From Labrys sp. WJW (lineage in GTDB: Bacteria; Pseudomonadota; Alphaproteobacteria; Rhizobiales; Labraceae): a stretch of DNA of 64,000 bases. Both the position numbers and the translations under genes were made by a program. Positions 45,973 to 53,190 of this stretch are shown here, in pieces (position 1 is the first letter of the stretch; each line of letters starts with the position of its first letter). The stretch is taken from NCBI RefSeq assembly GCF_001676615.1, contig NZ_LYXZ01000002.1, forward strand, positions 62,001 through 126,000. The letters run 5' to 3'. A model generated the notes under the pieces. The model saw only the letters and a list, made by a program, of their open reading frames with translations. It ran no database searches and was not told the DNA's origin.

Positions 45973-47784
45973 CTATCCGACCGGCTGCGTCACTTGCTCC
46001 AGCCACACCCGCTCCGTTTCGTCCAGCAGCGGGCCGAGCGTCTCGCGCACCTTTGCGTGATAGGCGTTGAGCCAGTCGATCTCGCGGGTGGTGAGCAGCG
46101 ACAACTCGATCGGCCTCACATCGATGGGCGCCAGCGTCAGCGTCTCGAAGCCGTACATCTCGCGCTCGGCGCCCTCGATCGTGATGGGCTCGACCAGGAT
46201 GAGGTTCTCGATACGGATGCCGAAGGCGCCGGTTCGGTAATAGCCCGGCTCGTTGGAGAGAAGCATGCCGGCTTCCAGCGGCGTGGTGCCGAGCTTGGAG
46301 ATGCGCTGCGGGCCCTCATGCACGGAGAGATAGGAGCCGACGCCATGGCCAGTGCCGTGGTCGAAATCGGTGCCGATCTCCCATAGTGCGGCGCGGGCGA
46401 AACTGTCGAGCTGGGCACCGGAAACACCCTTGGGAAAGCGCGCCAGGGCGATGGCGATATGGCCCTTGAGCACGCGGGTATAGCGGTCCTTCATCTCGGG
46501 AGAGACCTCGCCCACCGCGATGGTGCGGGTGATGTCGGTGGTGCCGTCGACATATTGCGCGCCGGAGTCGATCAGGAAGAAGCCGGGCGTCACCGGCCGG
46601 TTGCTGGCGTGGCTGACACGGTAATGCGGCAGGGCGGCGTTCGGCCCGGCCGAGGAAATCGAGGGGAAGGAGAGATCCTTGAGCACGCCCGTGCCCTGGC
46701 GGAAGCGTTCCAGGGCCTGCGCCACGGAGATCTCAGTTTCCTGGCCGCCGGGGACGGCGCGTTCGAACCAGGCGAGAAAGTTCACGAAGGCGACGCCGTC
46801 GCGGATATGGGCGGCGCGGGAGCCGGCTCGCTCTGCCTCGTTCTTGACGGCACGCAGGAGGGCGACGGGGTCGCCCCCCTTCTGCACCTTGCCGCCGGCC
46901 TTCTCGACCAGGGTGGCGAAATGCTCGACCACCATGGCGGGATCGAGCCGTACCGTCTTGCCTTTCACGCTTCCAGCCAGCACTGCCTCGATCTGGCGTG
47001 GTTCGGCAATGGCCATGTGCTGGGCAAGGTCGTCGCGGACGGCATTGGAGAACTTGCGGCCATCGGCGAACAGCGTCGGCTGGCCCTCGGCCGGCACCAG
47101 TGCATAGGAGAGCGGCAGGGGCGTGTGGGAGACGTCGCCGCCGCGGATGTTGAACAGCCAGGCGGAGGCATGGGCGTCATTGGTGAAGACGGCGTCGATC
47201 TTCTGCTCACGCAGCTTGGCCTGCAGCCGTTCGACCTTGGAGGACACGCTCTCGCCGGCCAATGCCACATCGTGCAGGACGATCTGGGCAAGGGGGGGCG
47301 CCGGCCTGTCGGTCCAGACGGCGTCGATCGGATTTTCCTTGACGGCAACAAGACTTGCACCGGCCTTCTCGCAAGCGGCGCGAAGGCGCTCGACCTCGTT
47401 CATCGACTGAAGACGCGGATCGTAGCCGAGCTTCATGCCGGGCTTGAGCACGGCACCGAGCCATTTCTCCGGCGGCTCCTCGATGAGATGGCGCGGCGTG
47501 TAGGTCGAGGTATCCACCTGTTCGCGCACCTGCACGGTATAGCGGCCGTCGACGAAGATGGAGGCCTGGTCCTTCAGGACGACGGCGATACCGGCTGAGC
47601 CGGCAAAGCCGGTGAGCCAGGAAAGGCGTTCCTCCGAGGGTGGGCAATATTCGTTCTGGTGTTCGTCCGAGCGGGGGACCACGAAGCCGTCGAGTCCCAG
47701 TTCGGCGAGCTTGCCGCGCAATGCCGCCGCGCGGGCCGGGCCGAGGCTGGGCTGGGAAATTTCGTCGAAGGACTGAAAAGCCAT
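45973..47784 (-). CDS. pepP: aminopeptidase P family Xaa-Pro peptidase
   Basis: A two-metal 'pita-bread' peptidase that removes N-terminal residues preceding proline. The 603-residue, XPNPEP1-like length includes two creatinase-like N-terminal domains (LDGFVVPRSDEHQNEYCPPSEERLSWLTGFAGSAG) and the catalytic domain. Its metal ligands are visible in FFLIDSGAQYVDGTTDITRT (two Asp), GTGHGVGSYLSVHEGP (His), LLSNEPGYY (Glu) and FGIRIENL (Glu). ATG 47784 (MAFQSFDEIS) follows AGGGTG; the longer frame to 47916 runs through a repeat element and is rejected. The minus strand continues with prmA upstream. Confidence 0.93.
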   Translation of the reverse strand: MAFQSFDEISQPSLGPARAAALRGKLAELGLDGFVVPRSDEHQNEYCPPSEERLSWLTGFAGSAGIAVVLKDQASIFVDGRYTVQVREQVDTSTYTPRHLIEEPPEKWLGAVLKPGMKLGYDPRLQSMNEVERLRAACEKAGASLVAVKENPIDAVWTDRPAPPLAQIVLHDVALAGESVSSKVERLQAKLREQKIDAVFTNDAHASAWLFNIRGGDVSHTPLPLSYALVPAEGQPTLFADGRKFSNAVRDDLAQHMAIAEPRQIEAVLAGSVKGKTVRLDPAMVVEHFATLVEKAGGKVQKGGDPVALLRAVKNEAERAGSRAAHIRDGVAFVNFLAWFERAVPGGQETEISVAQALERFRQGTGVLKDLSFPSISSAGPNAALPHYRVSHASNRPVTPGFFLIDSGAQYVDGTTDITRTIAVGEVSPEMKDRYTRVLKGHIAIALARFPKGVSGAQLDSFARAALWEIGTDFDHGTGHGVGSYLSVHEGPQRISKLGTTPLEAGMLLSNEPGYYRTGAFGIRIENLILVEPITIEGAEREMYGFETLTLAPIDVRPIELSLLTTREIDWLNAYHAKVRETLGPLLDETERVWLEQVTQPVG

Positions 47785-47806
47785 TTGATCACCCTTGAAG
47801 TATAAG

Positions 47807-47954
47807 TCCCTTCTCCCCCTGCGGGAGAAGGTGGCGGCAGCCGGATGAGGGGTGTTGGCGCCAAGCTGGCAGGGGCGTGTTGCTCCCCTCATTCCCCTGC
47901 CGGGACCCCTAGTCAACTCAAGAGAGTTGACGACACCCGCAAGGGGAGAAGGGG
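47807..47954. repeat. 148-bp intergenic mosaic element with terminal inverted repeats
   Basis: Terminal arms 47807-47825 and 47936-47954 match at 17 of 19 positions. Nested inside are the hairpin CCTTCTCCC/GGGAGAAGG (47809-47831), GGATGAGGGG (47843) with CCCCTCATTCC (47885), and GTCAACTC AAGA GAGTTGAC (47912-47931). It fills the pepP-prmA gap. The build recalls RIME-type elements of rhizobia; identity is inferred. Confidence 0.75.
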
Positions 47955-47980
47955 TTCTAGTCGTCTAGAGTCGTGCGTCC

Positions 47981-48904
47981 TCAAAGCTTCTTGGGCTTGC
48001 CGCCGCCATAGGACAGCACCAGCGTCGTCCACTCGTCGATCTTGATCTGGCGGATGAGATGGAGGCCCTGGGCGCGATAGGCAGCCAGCGCCGCATTGGC
48101 ATGGGAATGGAGCAGGCCGGAAAGGATCACCGTGGCGCCGGGCGCCAGCAGGCGGCTCATCGGCGCCGCCAGGCGCACCAGCGGGCCCATCAGGATATTG
48201 GCGAAGACCAGATCGAACGGCTTGTTGGTCTGCATGGCGCGAGCGGTGGTGCCGCGGGCCACGAAGCTCTCGACATAGGCCCCGGCCTTGTTGAAGCGGA
48301 TATTGTTGCGCGCGGTGGCGATGGCGATCGGATCGATGTCGGAGGCCAGCACGCGCAGGCGCAGCGCGCGCGCGGCCGCTATGGCGAGCACGCCGGTGCC
48401 GGTACCGATGTCGAGCGGCCGGTAGGGGCGCTTGCGTTTGAGAAGGTCGTCCAAGGCGAGGAGACAGCCCCGCGTGGTGCCGTGATGGCCGGTGCCGAAG
48501 GCGAGAGCCGCCTCGATCTCGATGCCGATGGTGTTTCCAGGCACGTGCTGGCGGTCATGGCTGCCATGGACGGTGAAGCGACCCGCCCGCACGGGCGCCA
48601 GGCCTTCGAGGGAAGCCGCCACCCAGTCCTTGTCGCCGAAGCTGTCGAAGGCCACCTCCATGTCGGGGCCGGCCGCCAACGCGATCAGGTCCCGGACGGA
48701 GGCTTCGTCCGGTTCGGTGCGGAAATAGACCTCGACCAGCCAGGGGGGCTTGGCCGTGCCGTCTTCCCTTTCGAAGGCAGCGATCGCCGTTTCCGTGGGA
48801 TCGAAGCTTTCGCCGAGCAGGTCAGCGATGCGACGCGCGCGCATCTCGTCGGTGACGATACGTGCGACATGGGTGGGATTGTTGGGATGAAGACCTTCGA
48901 GCAT
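47981..48904 (-). CDS. prmA: ribosomal protein L11 methyltransferase
   Basis: PrmA trimethylates lysines and the N-terminus of ribosomal protein L11. The 307-residue protein has an N-terminal substrate-recognition domain and the class I methyltransferase domain: EAALAFGTGHHGTTRGCLLALDDLL (family signature, about residues 130-154), LDIGTGTGVLAIAAARAL (SAM motif I), VLASDIDPIAIATARNNIRFN and DLVFANILMGPLVRLAAPM, where the N-I-L post-I motif lies. Start ATG 48904. It lies between the aminotransferase and pepP genes on the minus strand. Confidence 0.95.
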   Translation of the reverse strand: MLEGLHPNNPTHVARIVTDEMRARRIADLLGESFDPTETAIAAFEREDGTAKPPWLVEVYFRTEPDEASVRDLIALAAGPDMEVAFDSFGDKDWVAASLEGLAPVRAGRFTVHGSHDRQHVPGNTIGIEIEAALAFGTGHHGTTRGCLLALDDLLKRKRPYRPLDIGTGTGVLAIAAARALRLRVLASDIDPIAIATARNNIRFNKAGAYVESFVARGTTARAMQTNKPFDLVFANILMGPLVRLAAPMSRLLAPGATVILSGLLHSHANAALAAYRAQGLHLIRQIKIDEWTTLVLSYGGGKPKKL

Positions 48905-48951
48905 GTCGCTTGGCTATCGCGCCAGCCGCCGAAGGGCAATTGAAATCGCGA

Positions 48952-50121
48952 TTACCCTCCGAAACGCTGGAAGCGTTCGCGCAGGGCCTGCAGCTGTTCC
49001 ACGCCGGCATTGGCGAAGGCGACCCGCATATGTCCCTCGAGGCCGGGGCCGAAATAGGGGCCGGGCAGGCAGAGCACGCCGGCCTTCTCCACCAGTTCCT
49101 TGACCACGCTTGCGGCGGTATGGCCATGGAAGGGATGATGCAGGAAGGCGAAATAGGCGCCCATCGCATCGATCCGCCAGCCATTGATGCCTTCGAAGGC
49201 CGCGCGGAAGCTGGCTGCCCGCCTGTCGATCTCCAGGCGGTTGGCTTCGCGCCATTCCGTCAGGCCGTCGATGGCCCAGGCGACGGGGGCCTGGGCGGTG
49301 CGGGGCGCGCAGATCTGCAGCGTGTCGAGAACCTTGCCGACCTCGGCCGCCACGGTGGGCGCGGCGACGAGCGCTCCCAGGCGATGGCCGGGGATGCAGT
49401 AGCTCTTCGAGAAGGAATAGAGATAGATCAGGGTGTTGTCGAATTCGCCTGAAGCGATGAGTCCGTGCGGCCGGCCGGCGACGAAGTCGCGATAGGTCTC
49501 GTCGAGGATGAGGAACAGGCCGCGTTCCCGGCAAAGTCGGGCGAAGGCCTCGATGGTTTCAGGCGGGTAGACGGCGCCCGTCGGGTTGTTGGGCGTCACC
49601 AGCAGGATCGCCCGCGTGGTGGGATCGATCAGTTCGGCGGCGCTCTCGACATCCGGCACGAAGCCGTTCTCGGGCGGGCAGGACAGGGCCCGCGCCTCGA
49701 TGCCGAGCATGTCGAGCGTCATCTTGTGATTGAAGTACCAGGGGCTCGGCAGCAGGATGGAATCCCCCGCCTTGGCCACCGCCAGGGCCGCTACGAAGAA
49801 GGCTTGGTTGCAACCGGTGGTGATCGAGACGGTCTGCCAGTCGACCGTGCCGCCATAGAGGTCGGAAATGTGCTTGGCATAGGCCTGGCGCAGCACGGTA
49901 TCGCCCTCGATCGGCCCGTAGCTGGCACTCGACGCCGCGCTGGCATTGCGGCCGAGCCGCTCCAGCAATTCCGCATGCGGCGGATAGCCCGGCACCGCCT
50001 GGGAGAGGTCGATCAGCGGGCCGGCCGCGCCGTCATAAGCGCGCGCCCAGGCCTGCGCCTCCGGGATCGGCGGGGTGGCGGTGTCGAGGAGATTGGGATT
50101 GATGACGGGCTGGCTGCTCAT
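48952..50121 (-). CDS. class I/II pyridoxal-phosphate aminotransferase
   Basis: A 389-residue fold-type I aminotransferase. PLP-enzyme landmarks are ITTGCNQAFFVAALAVAKAGD (phosphate-binding region), LVTPNNPTGAVYPPETIEAFARLC (NNPTG motif), LILDETYRDFV (the Asp pairing the pyridine N) and YLYSFSKSYCIPGHRLGALVA, whose SKS Lys forms the Schiff base, with Arg in HRLG. The C-terminal domain ends LFGPGLEGHMRVAFANAGVEQLQALRERF-like, with the substrate Arg in HMRVAFAN. The amino donor cannot be named. It starts at ATG 50121, divergent from the P450 gene 59 bp away. Confidence 0.9.
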   Translation of the reverse strand: MSSQPVINPNLLDTATPPIPEAQAWARAYDGAAGPLIDLSQAVPGYPPHAELLERLGRNASAASSASYGPIEGDTVLRQAYAKHISDLYGGTVDWQTVSITTGCNQAFFVAALAVAKAGDSILLPSPWYFNHKMTLDMLGIEARALSCPPENGFVPDVESAAELIDPTTRAILLVTPNNPTGAVYPPETIEAFARLCRERGLFLILDETYRDFVAGRPHGLIASGEFDNTLIYLYSFSKSYCIPGHRLGALVAAPTVAAEVGKVLDTLQICAPRTAQAPVAWAIDGLTEWREANRLEIDRRAASFRAAFEGINGWRIDAMGAYFAFLHHPFHGHTAASVVKELVEKAGVLCLPGPYFGPGLEGHMRVAFANAGVEQLQALRERFQRFGG

Positions 50122-50180
50122 GCGGTCTTAAATGCCTGCGACGCTCTGCCCTGACAAGTGGATTTCAGGTGGCTGCGACG

Positions 50181-51452
50181 ATGACATTGTCGCAGGAATC
50201 TCCTACCCCTTTTGCCATGTACCTGCCATCAAGCCTCAAGATCGATGCCGCCCGCGCGGCCGTGTCGCTCAGCCCCACCGATGCTGCCTTCGTCCAGCAT
50301 CCCTATCCCGCCTATCAGGCCATTCGCGAAGCCTGCCCGTTGTTCTTCTGGGAGGAGTATGGCTGCTGGTGCGCGGCCTCGCACCAGATGGTGTTCGACC
50401 TCTTCCGCGACAGGCGCTTCGGTCGCGAGGTGCTGCATGTGGCCAGCCGTGCCGAGCTCGGCTGGCCGGAGCCACAAGCCCATCTGGCGCCCTTCGATGC
50501 GGTCGACGCCCATTCCATGTTGGAGCGCGAGCCGCCGGTTCATACGAGGCTGCGCACCCTGGTCAATCGCGCCTTCGTCACCCGGCAGGTCGAGCGTCTG
50601 AGGCCGCGGATCGCGGCGCTCGCCAACGAACTGATCGATGGTTTCGTGGGGCAGGGCAGGGTTGATCTGATCGAGGCTTTTGCCACGCCCATCCCGGTGA
50701 TCCTGATCGCCGAACTCCTGGGTGTGCCGGTCGAGATGGCCCCGCAACTGCTCGACTGGTCGCATCGCATGGTGGCGATGTATCAGTTCAGCCGGAGCCG
50801 CAGTATCGAGGACCAAGCCGTTGCAGCTGCTGAGGATTTCTCCCAGTTCCTGCGCGGCTATGTCGAGCGGCGGCGAGCCGAACCGCGCGACGATCTCATC
50901 AGCCATCTCATCGCCGTCGAAGCCGAGGGCGACCGGCTCAGCGAGGAGGAACTGATCTCCACCTGCATCCTGCTGCTCAATGCCGGCCATGAGGCGACGG
51001 TGCACGCCATCGGCAATGGCGTGAAATCCGTCCTGCAGGCAGGTCTCGGCCGCGAGGCGGTGCTGGCCGGCGGCGAGGGGCTGGTGGAGGAAATGCTGCG
51101 CTTCGATCCGCCGCTCCACATGTTCAAGCGCTATGCCCTGGAGGACGTCACGCTGGGGCCGGCCACCTTCCGCAAGGGCGATGAGATCGGCCTGCTGCTC
51201 GGCGCCGCCAACCATGATCCGGATCGCTTCGAGGAGCCCGGCCGTTTCCTGACGACGCGGCAGCGCCCGCCCCATGTCAGCTTCGGCGGTGGCATCCATT
51301 TCTGCGTTGGCGCGCCCCTGGCGCGGCTGGAGCTGGAAGTGGCGGTGCCGATCCTGTTCGAACGGCTGCCCGGCCTGCGGCTGGAAGGGACGCCGGTTTA
51401 TGCCGACACCTATCATTTCCACGGGCTGAAGGCGCTGGAGTTGAGCTGGTAA
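50181..51452 (+). CDS. cytochrome P450
   Basis: A soluble bacterial P450 monooxygenase of 423 residues. The heme-binding loop is FGGGIHFCVGAPLARLE with Cys375 as thiolate ligand; the I-helix block is LLLNAGHEATVHAIG (the AGxxxT oxygen-activation motif); the K-helix ExxR is EEMLRFD. Substrate is unknown. The start is uncertain among GTG 50169, ATG 50181 and ATG 50217; 50181 is chosen from spacing to CAGGTGG. No ferredoxin or reductase gene is adjacent, so redox partners must come from elsewhere. It is divergent from the aminotransferase. Confidence 0.92.
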   Translation: MTLSQESPTPFAMYLPSSLKIDAARAAVSLSPTDAAFVQHPYPAYQAIREACPLFFWEEYGCWCAASHQMVFDLFRDRRFGREVLHVASRAELGWPEPQAHLAPFDAVDAHSMLEREPPVHTRLRTLVNRAFVTRQVERLRPRIAALANELIDGFVGQGRVDLIEAFATPIPVILIAELLGVPVEMAPQLLDWSHRMVAMYQFSRSRSIEDQAVAAAEDFSQFLRGYVERRRAEPRDDLISHLIAVEAEGDRLSEEELISTCILLLNAGHEATVHAIGNGVKSVLQAGLGREAVLAGGEGLVEEMLRFDPPLHMFKRYALEDVTLGPATFRKGDEIGLLLGAANHDPDRFEEPGRFLTTRQRPPHVSFGGGIHFCVGAPLARLELEVAVPILFERLPGLRLEGTPVYADTYHFHGLKALELSW

Positions 51453-51454
51453 AT

Positions 51455-51544
51455 TCGGGTGCACGGGCATCTTGCCCCTTCTTGCGTGCCAAATACGCCG
51501 CGTGTGAGGAGACGAAGATACGGGCAAGATGCCCGTGCACCCGA
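51455..51544. repeat. perfect 23-bp inverted repeat downstream of the P450 gene
   Basis: 51455-51477 and 51522-51544 are exact reverse complements (outer TCGGGTGCAC, inner ATCTTGCCC), separated by 44 bases. The element starts three bases after the P450 stop. Its length and perfect arms suggest a recent miniature element or a long terminator hairpin; no T-run follows. Confidence 0.85.
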
Positions 51545-51630
51545 CGTCGAGCCCTGCATGAGGGGCGTCCCTGCTTTGTCTTTGCTGTAGTTTTCTTTCA
51601 AATCCGCTCATGGTATGGATATTGAAGGTT

Positions 51631-51653
51631 TATAACATGTATTTTATGTTATA
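51631..51653. promoter_or_regulatory. TATAACAT/ATGTTATA inverted repeat before the DAACS gene
   Basis: TATAACAT (51631-51638) and ATGTTATA (51646-51653) are perfect inverted arms around GTATTTT. It sits in the most AT-rich stretch of this region, 31 bp before the symporter start, where a repressor site overlapping the promoter would be expected. GntR-type sites often have this form; no regulator gene is adjacent. Confidence 0.55.
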
Positions 51654-51683
51654 TTTTCATCGGTGCATCGCAAGAGATTGAAC

Positions 51684-53045
51684 ATGGCAACCCCTTCCGG
51701 TCCTCAAGCGGCGGCAGCCAAGCCCTTATATGCTTCCTTCGGTTTTCAGGTGCTCGCCGCCATGGTGGTGGGCCTGGCGCTCGGCCTTTATGCCCGCTCG
51801 CTCGGGCCAGATGCGGCAGGCAACCCGAACTGGCTGGTGCAGACGCTGACGACGATCGCCTCGATCTTCGTCCAGTTGCTCTATGCCCTGGTGCCCCCCT
51901 TGGTCTTTACCGCGATCGTTGCCTCGATCGGCAATCTGCGCAGATTGTCCAATGCCGCGGCGCTGGTCTGGCAGACATTACTGTGGTTCGCGATCACCGC
52001 GCTGATTGCCGTGCTGATCGGCATCACCCTCGGCCTGGTCATCCAGCCGGGCCTGCATTCGACCGTGCTGGCCGAGACCGCCAAGGCGCCGGCCACCACC
52101 GGCTCCTGGCTCGACTTCCTGAAAGGCCTGGTGCCCGCCAATATCTTCGGCATCCAGGCCTCGACCAAGCTCACCGATGGCGTCGCCTCGACCTCGCTGC
52201 AGTTCAACGTGCTGCAGATCCTGGTGATCGCCATTGCTGTCGGCGTGGCCGCGCTGAGCGTGGGTGAACGGGCGAACCCCTTCCTCACCTTCAACGAGTC
52301 GCTGCTCGCCATCGTGCGCAAGATCCTGTGGTGGGTCATCCGCCTGACCCCGATCGGCACGATCGGCCTGCTCGGCAAGGCCGTGGCGCAATATGGCTGG
52401 CAGACGCTCGGGCAACTGACGTGGTATGCCCTCGCCATCTATATTGGCCTCGCCATCGTCCTGCTCGTCGTCTACCCGCTGCTCCTGATCCTGCACGGGC
52501 TTAGCCCCGCCCGCTTCTTCGCGGGCGCCTGGCCGGCGATCCAGCTCGCCTTCGTCTCGCGCTCCTCGGTCGGCACCATGCCGGTGACCGAGGCGGTGAC
52601 GGAGCGCAGCCTCGGCGTGCCCCGGGAATACGCAGCCTTTGCCGTGCCTTTGGGATCGACCACCAAGATGGATGGCTGCGCTGCGATCTATCCAGCCATT
52701 TCGGCGATCTTCGTGGCCCAGTTCTACCAGATCCCGCTCGGCATCGAGCATTACGCCCTGATCGTGTTCGTCTCGGTGATCGGCTCGGCCGCCACGGCCG
52801 GCCTCACCGGTGCCACCGTGATGCTGACCCTGACGCTGTCGACGCTCGGCTTGCCGCTCTCCGGCGTCGGCTTGCTGCTTGCCATAGATCCGATCCTCGA
52901 CATGGGCCGCACGGCGGTCAACGTGGCGGGGCAGGCGCTGGTGCCGCTGCTGGTCTCCAAGCGCCAGGGCATTCTCGACGAAGCCCGCTTCAACCAGGCC
53001 GGCGGCATCGACAGTCTCGACGCCGGCGTGCCGGCCAAGGGGTAA
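51684..53045 (+). CDS. dicarboxylate/amino acid:cation symporter (DAACS family)
   Basis: This inner-membrane secondary transporter couples uptake of C4-dicarboxylates, glutamate or aspartate to protons or sodium. The 453-residue, eight-span-plus-hairpins protein shows VQLLYALVPPLVFTAIVASIGNL (first re-entrant region), the serine-rich SRSSVGTMPVTEAVTERSLGVPREYAAFAVPLGSTTKMDGCA and LTGATVMLTLTLSTLGLPLSGVGLLLAIDPILDMGRTAVNVAGQA. The usual PLGATINMDG is PLGSTTKMDGCA here. ATG 51684 follows AAGAGATTG. The substrate is not settled by sequence. Confidence 0.92.
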   Translation: MATPSGPQAAAAKPLYASFGFQVLAAMVVGLALGLYARSLGPDAAGNPNWLVQTLTTIASIFVQLLYALVPPLVFTAIVASIGNLRRLSNAAALVWQTLLWFAITALIAVLIGITLGLVIQPGLHSTVLAETAKAPATTGSWLDFLKGLVPANIFGIQASTKLTDGVASTSLQFNVLQILVIAIAVGVAALSVGERANPFLTFNESLLAIVRKILWWVIRLTPIGTIGLLGKAVAQYGWQTLGQLTWYALAIYIGLAIVLLVVYPLLLILHGLSPARFFAGAWPAIQLAFVSRSSVGTMPVTEAVTERSLGVPREYAAFAVPLGSTTKMDGCAAIYPAISAIFVAQFYQIPLGIEHYALIVFVSVIGSAATAGLTGATVMLTLTLSTLGLPLSGVGLLLAIDPILDMGRTAVNVAGQALVPLLVSKRQGILDEARFNQAGGIDSLDAGVPAKG

Positions 53046-53050
53046 ACTCC

Positions 53051-53184
53051 GGTCATCCCGTGCGCGATGCAGCATGCAATGCTGCATCGCGCACGGGACC
53101 GCAGGATGGAAAAGGCGTGTCAACTGGCCCGCGATCCCGCATCTGCATCGCATCACTTCGTGCTGCAATGCGTGCGGGATGACC
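53051..53184. repeat. 134-bp nested palindromic element between convergent genes
   Basis: Outer arms GGTCATCCCG (53051-53060) and CGGGATGACC (53175-53184) are perfect and extend imperfectly to about 22 bp. Inside, 53056-53075 and 53079-53098 form a perfect 20-bp stem with a 3-base loop. It fills the gap between the symporter and uvrD 3' ends and resembles a miniature inverted-repeat element; it could also act as a bidirectional terminator. Confidence 0.8.
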
Positions 53185-53190
53185 TCGACC

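Noticed and set aside
47785..47916. 44-codon N-terminal extension of the pepP-type gene
   Set aside because: It reads through the mosaic repeat element, and the conserved protein starts at MAFQSFDEIS.
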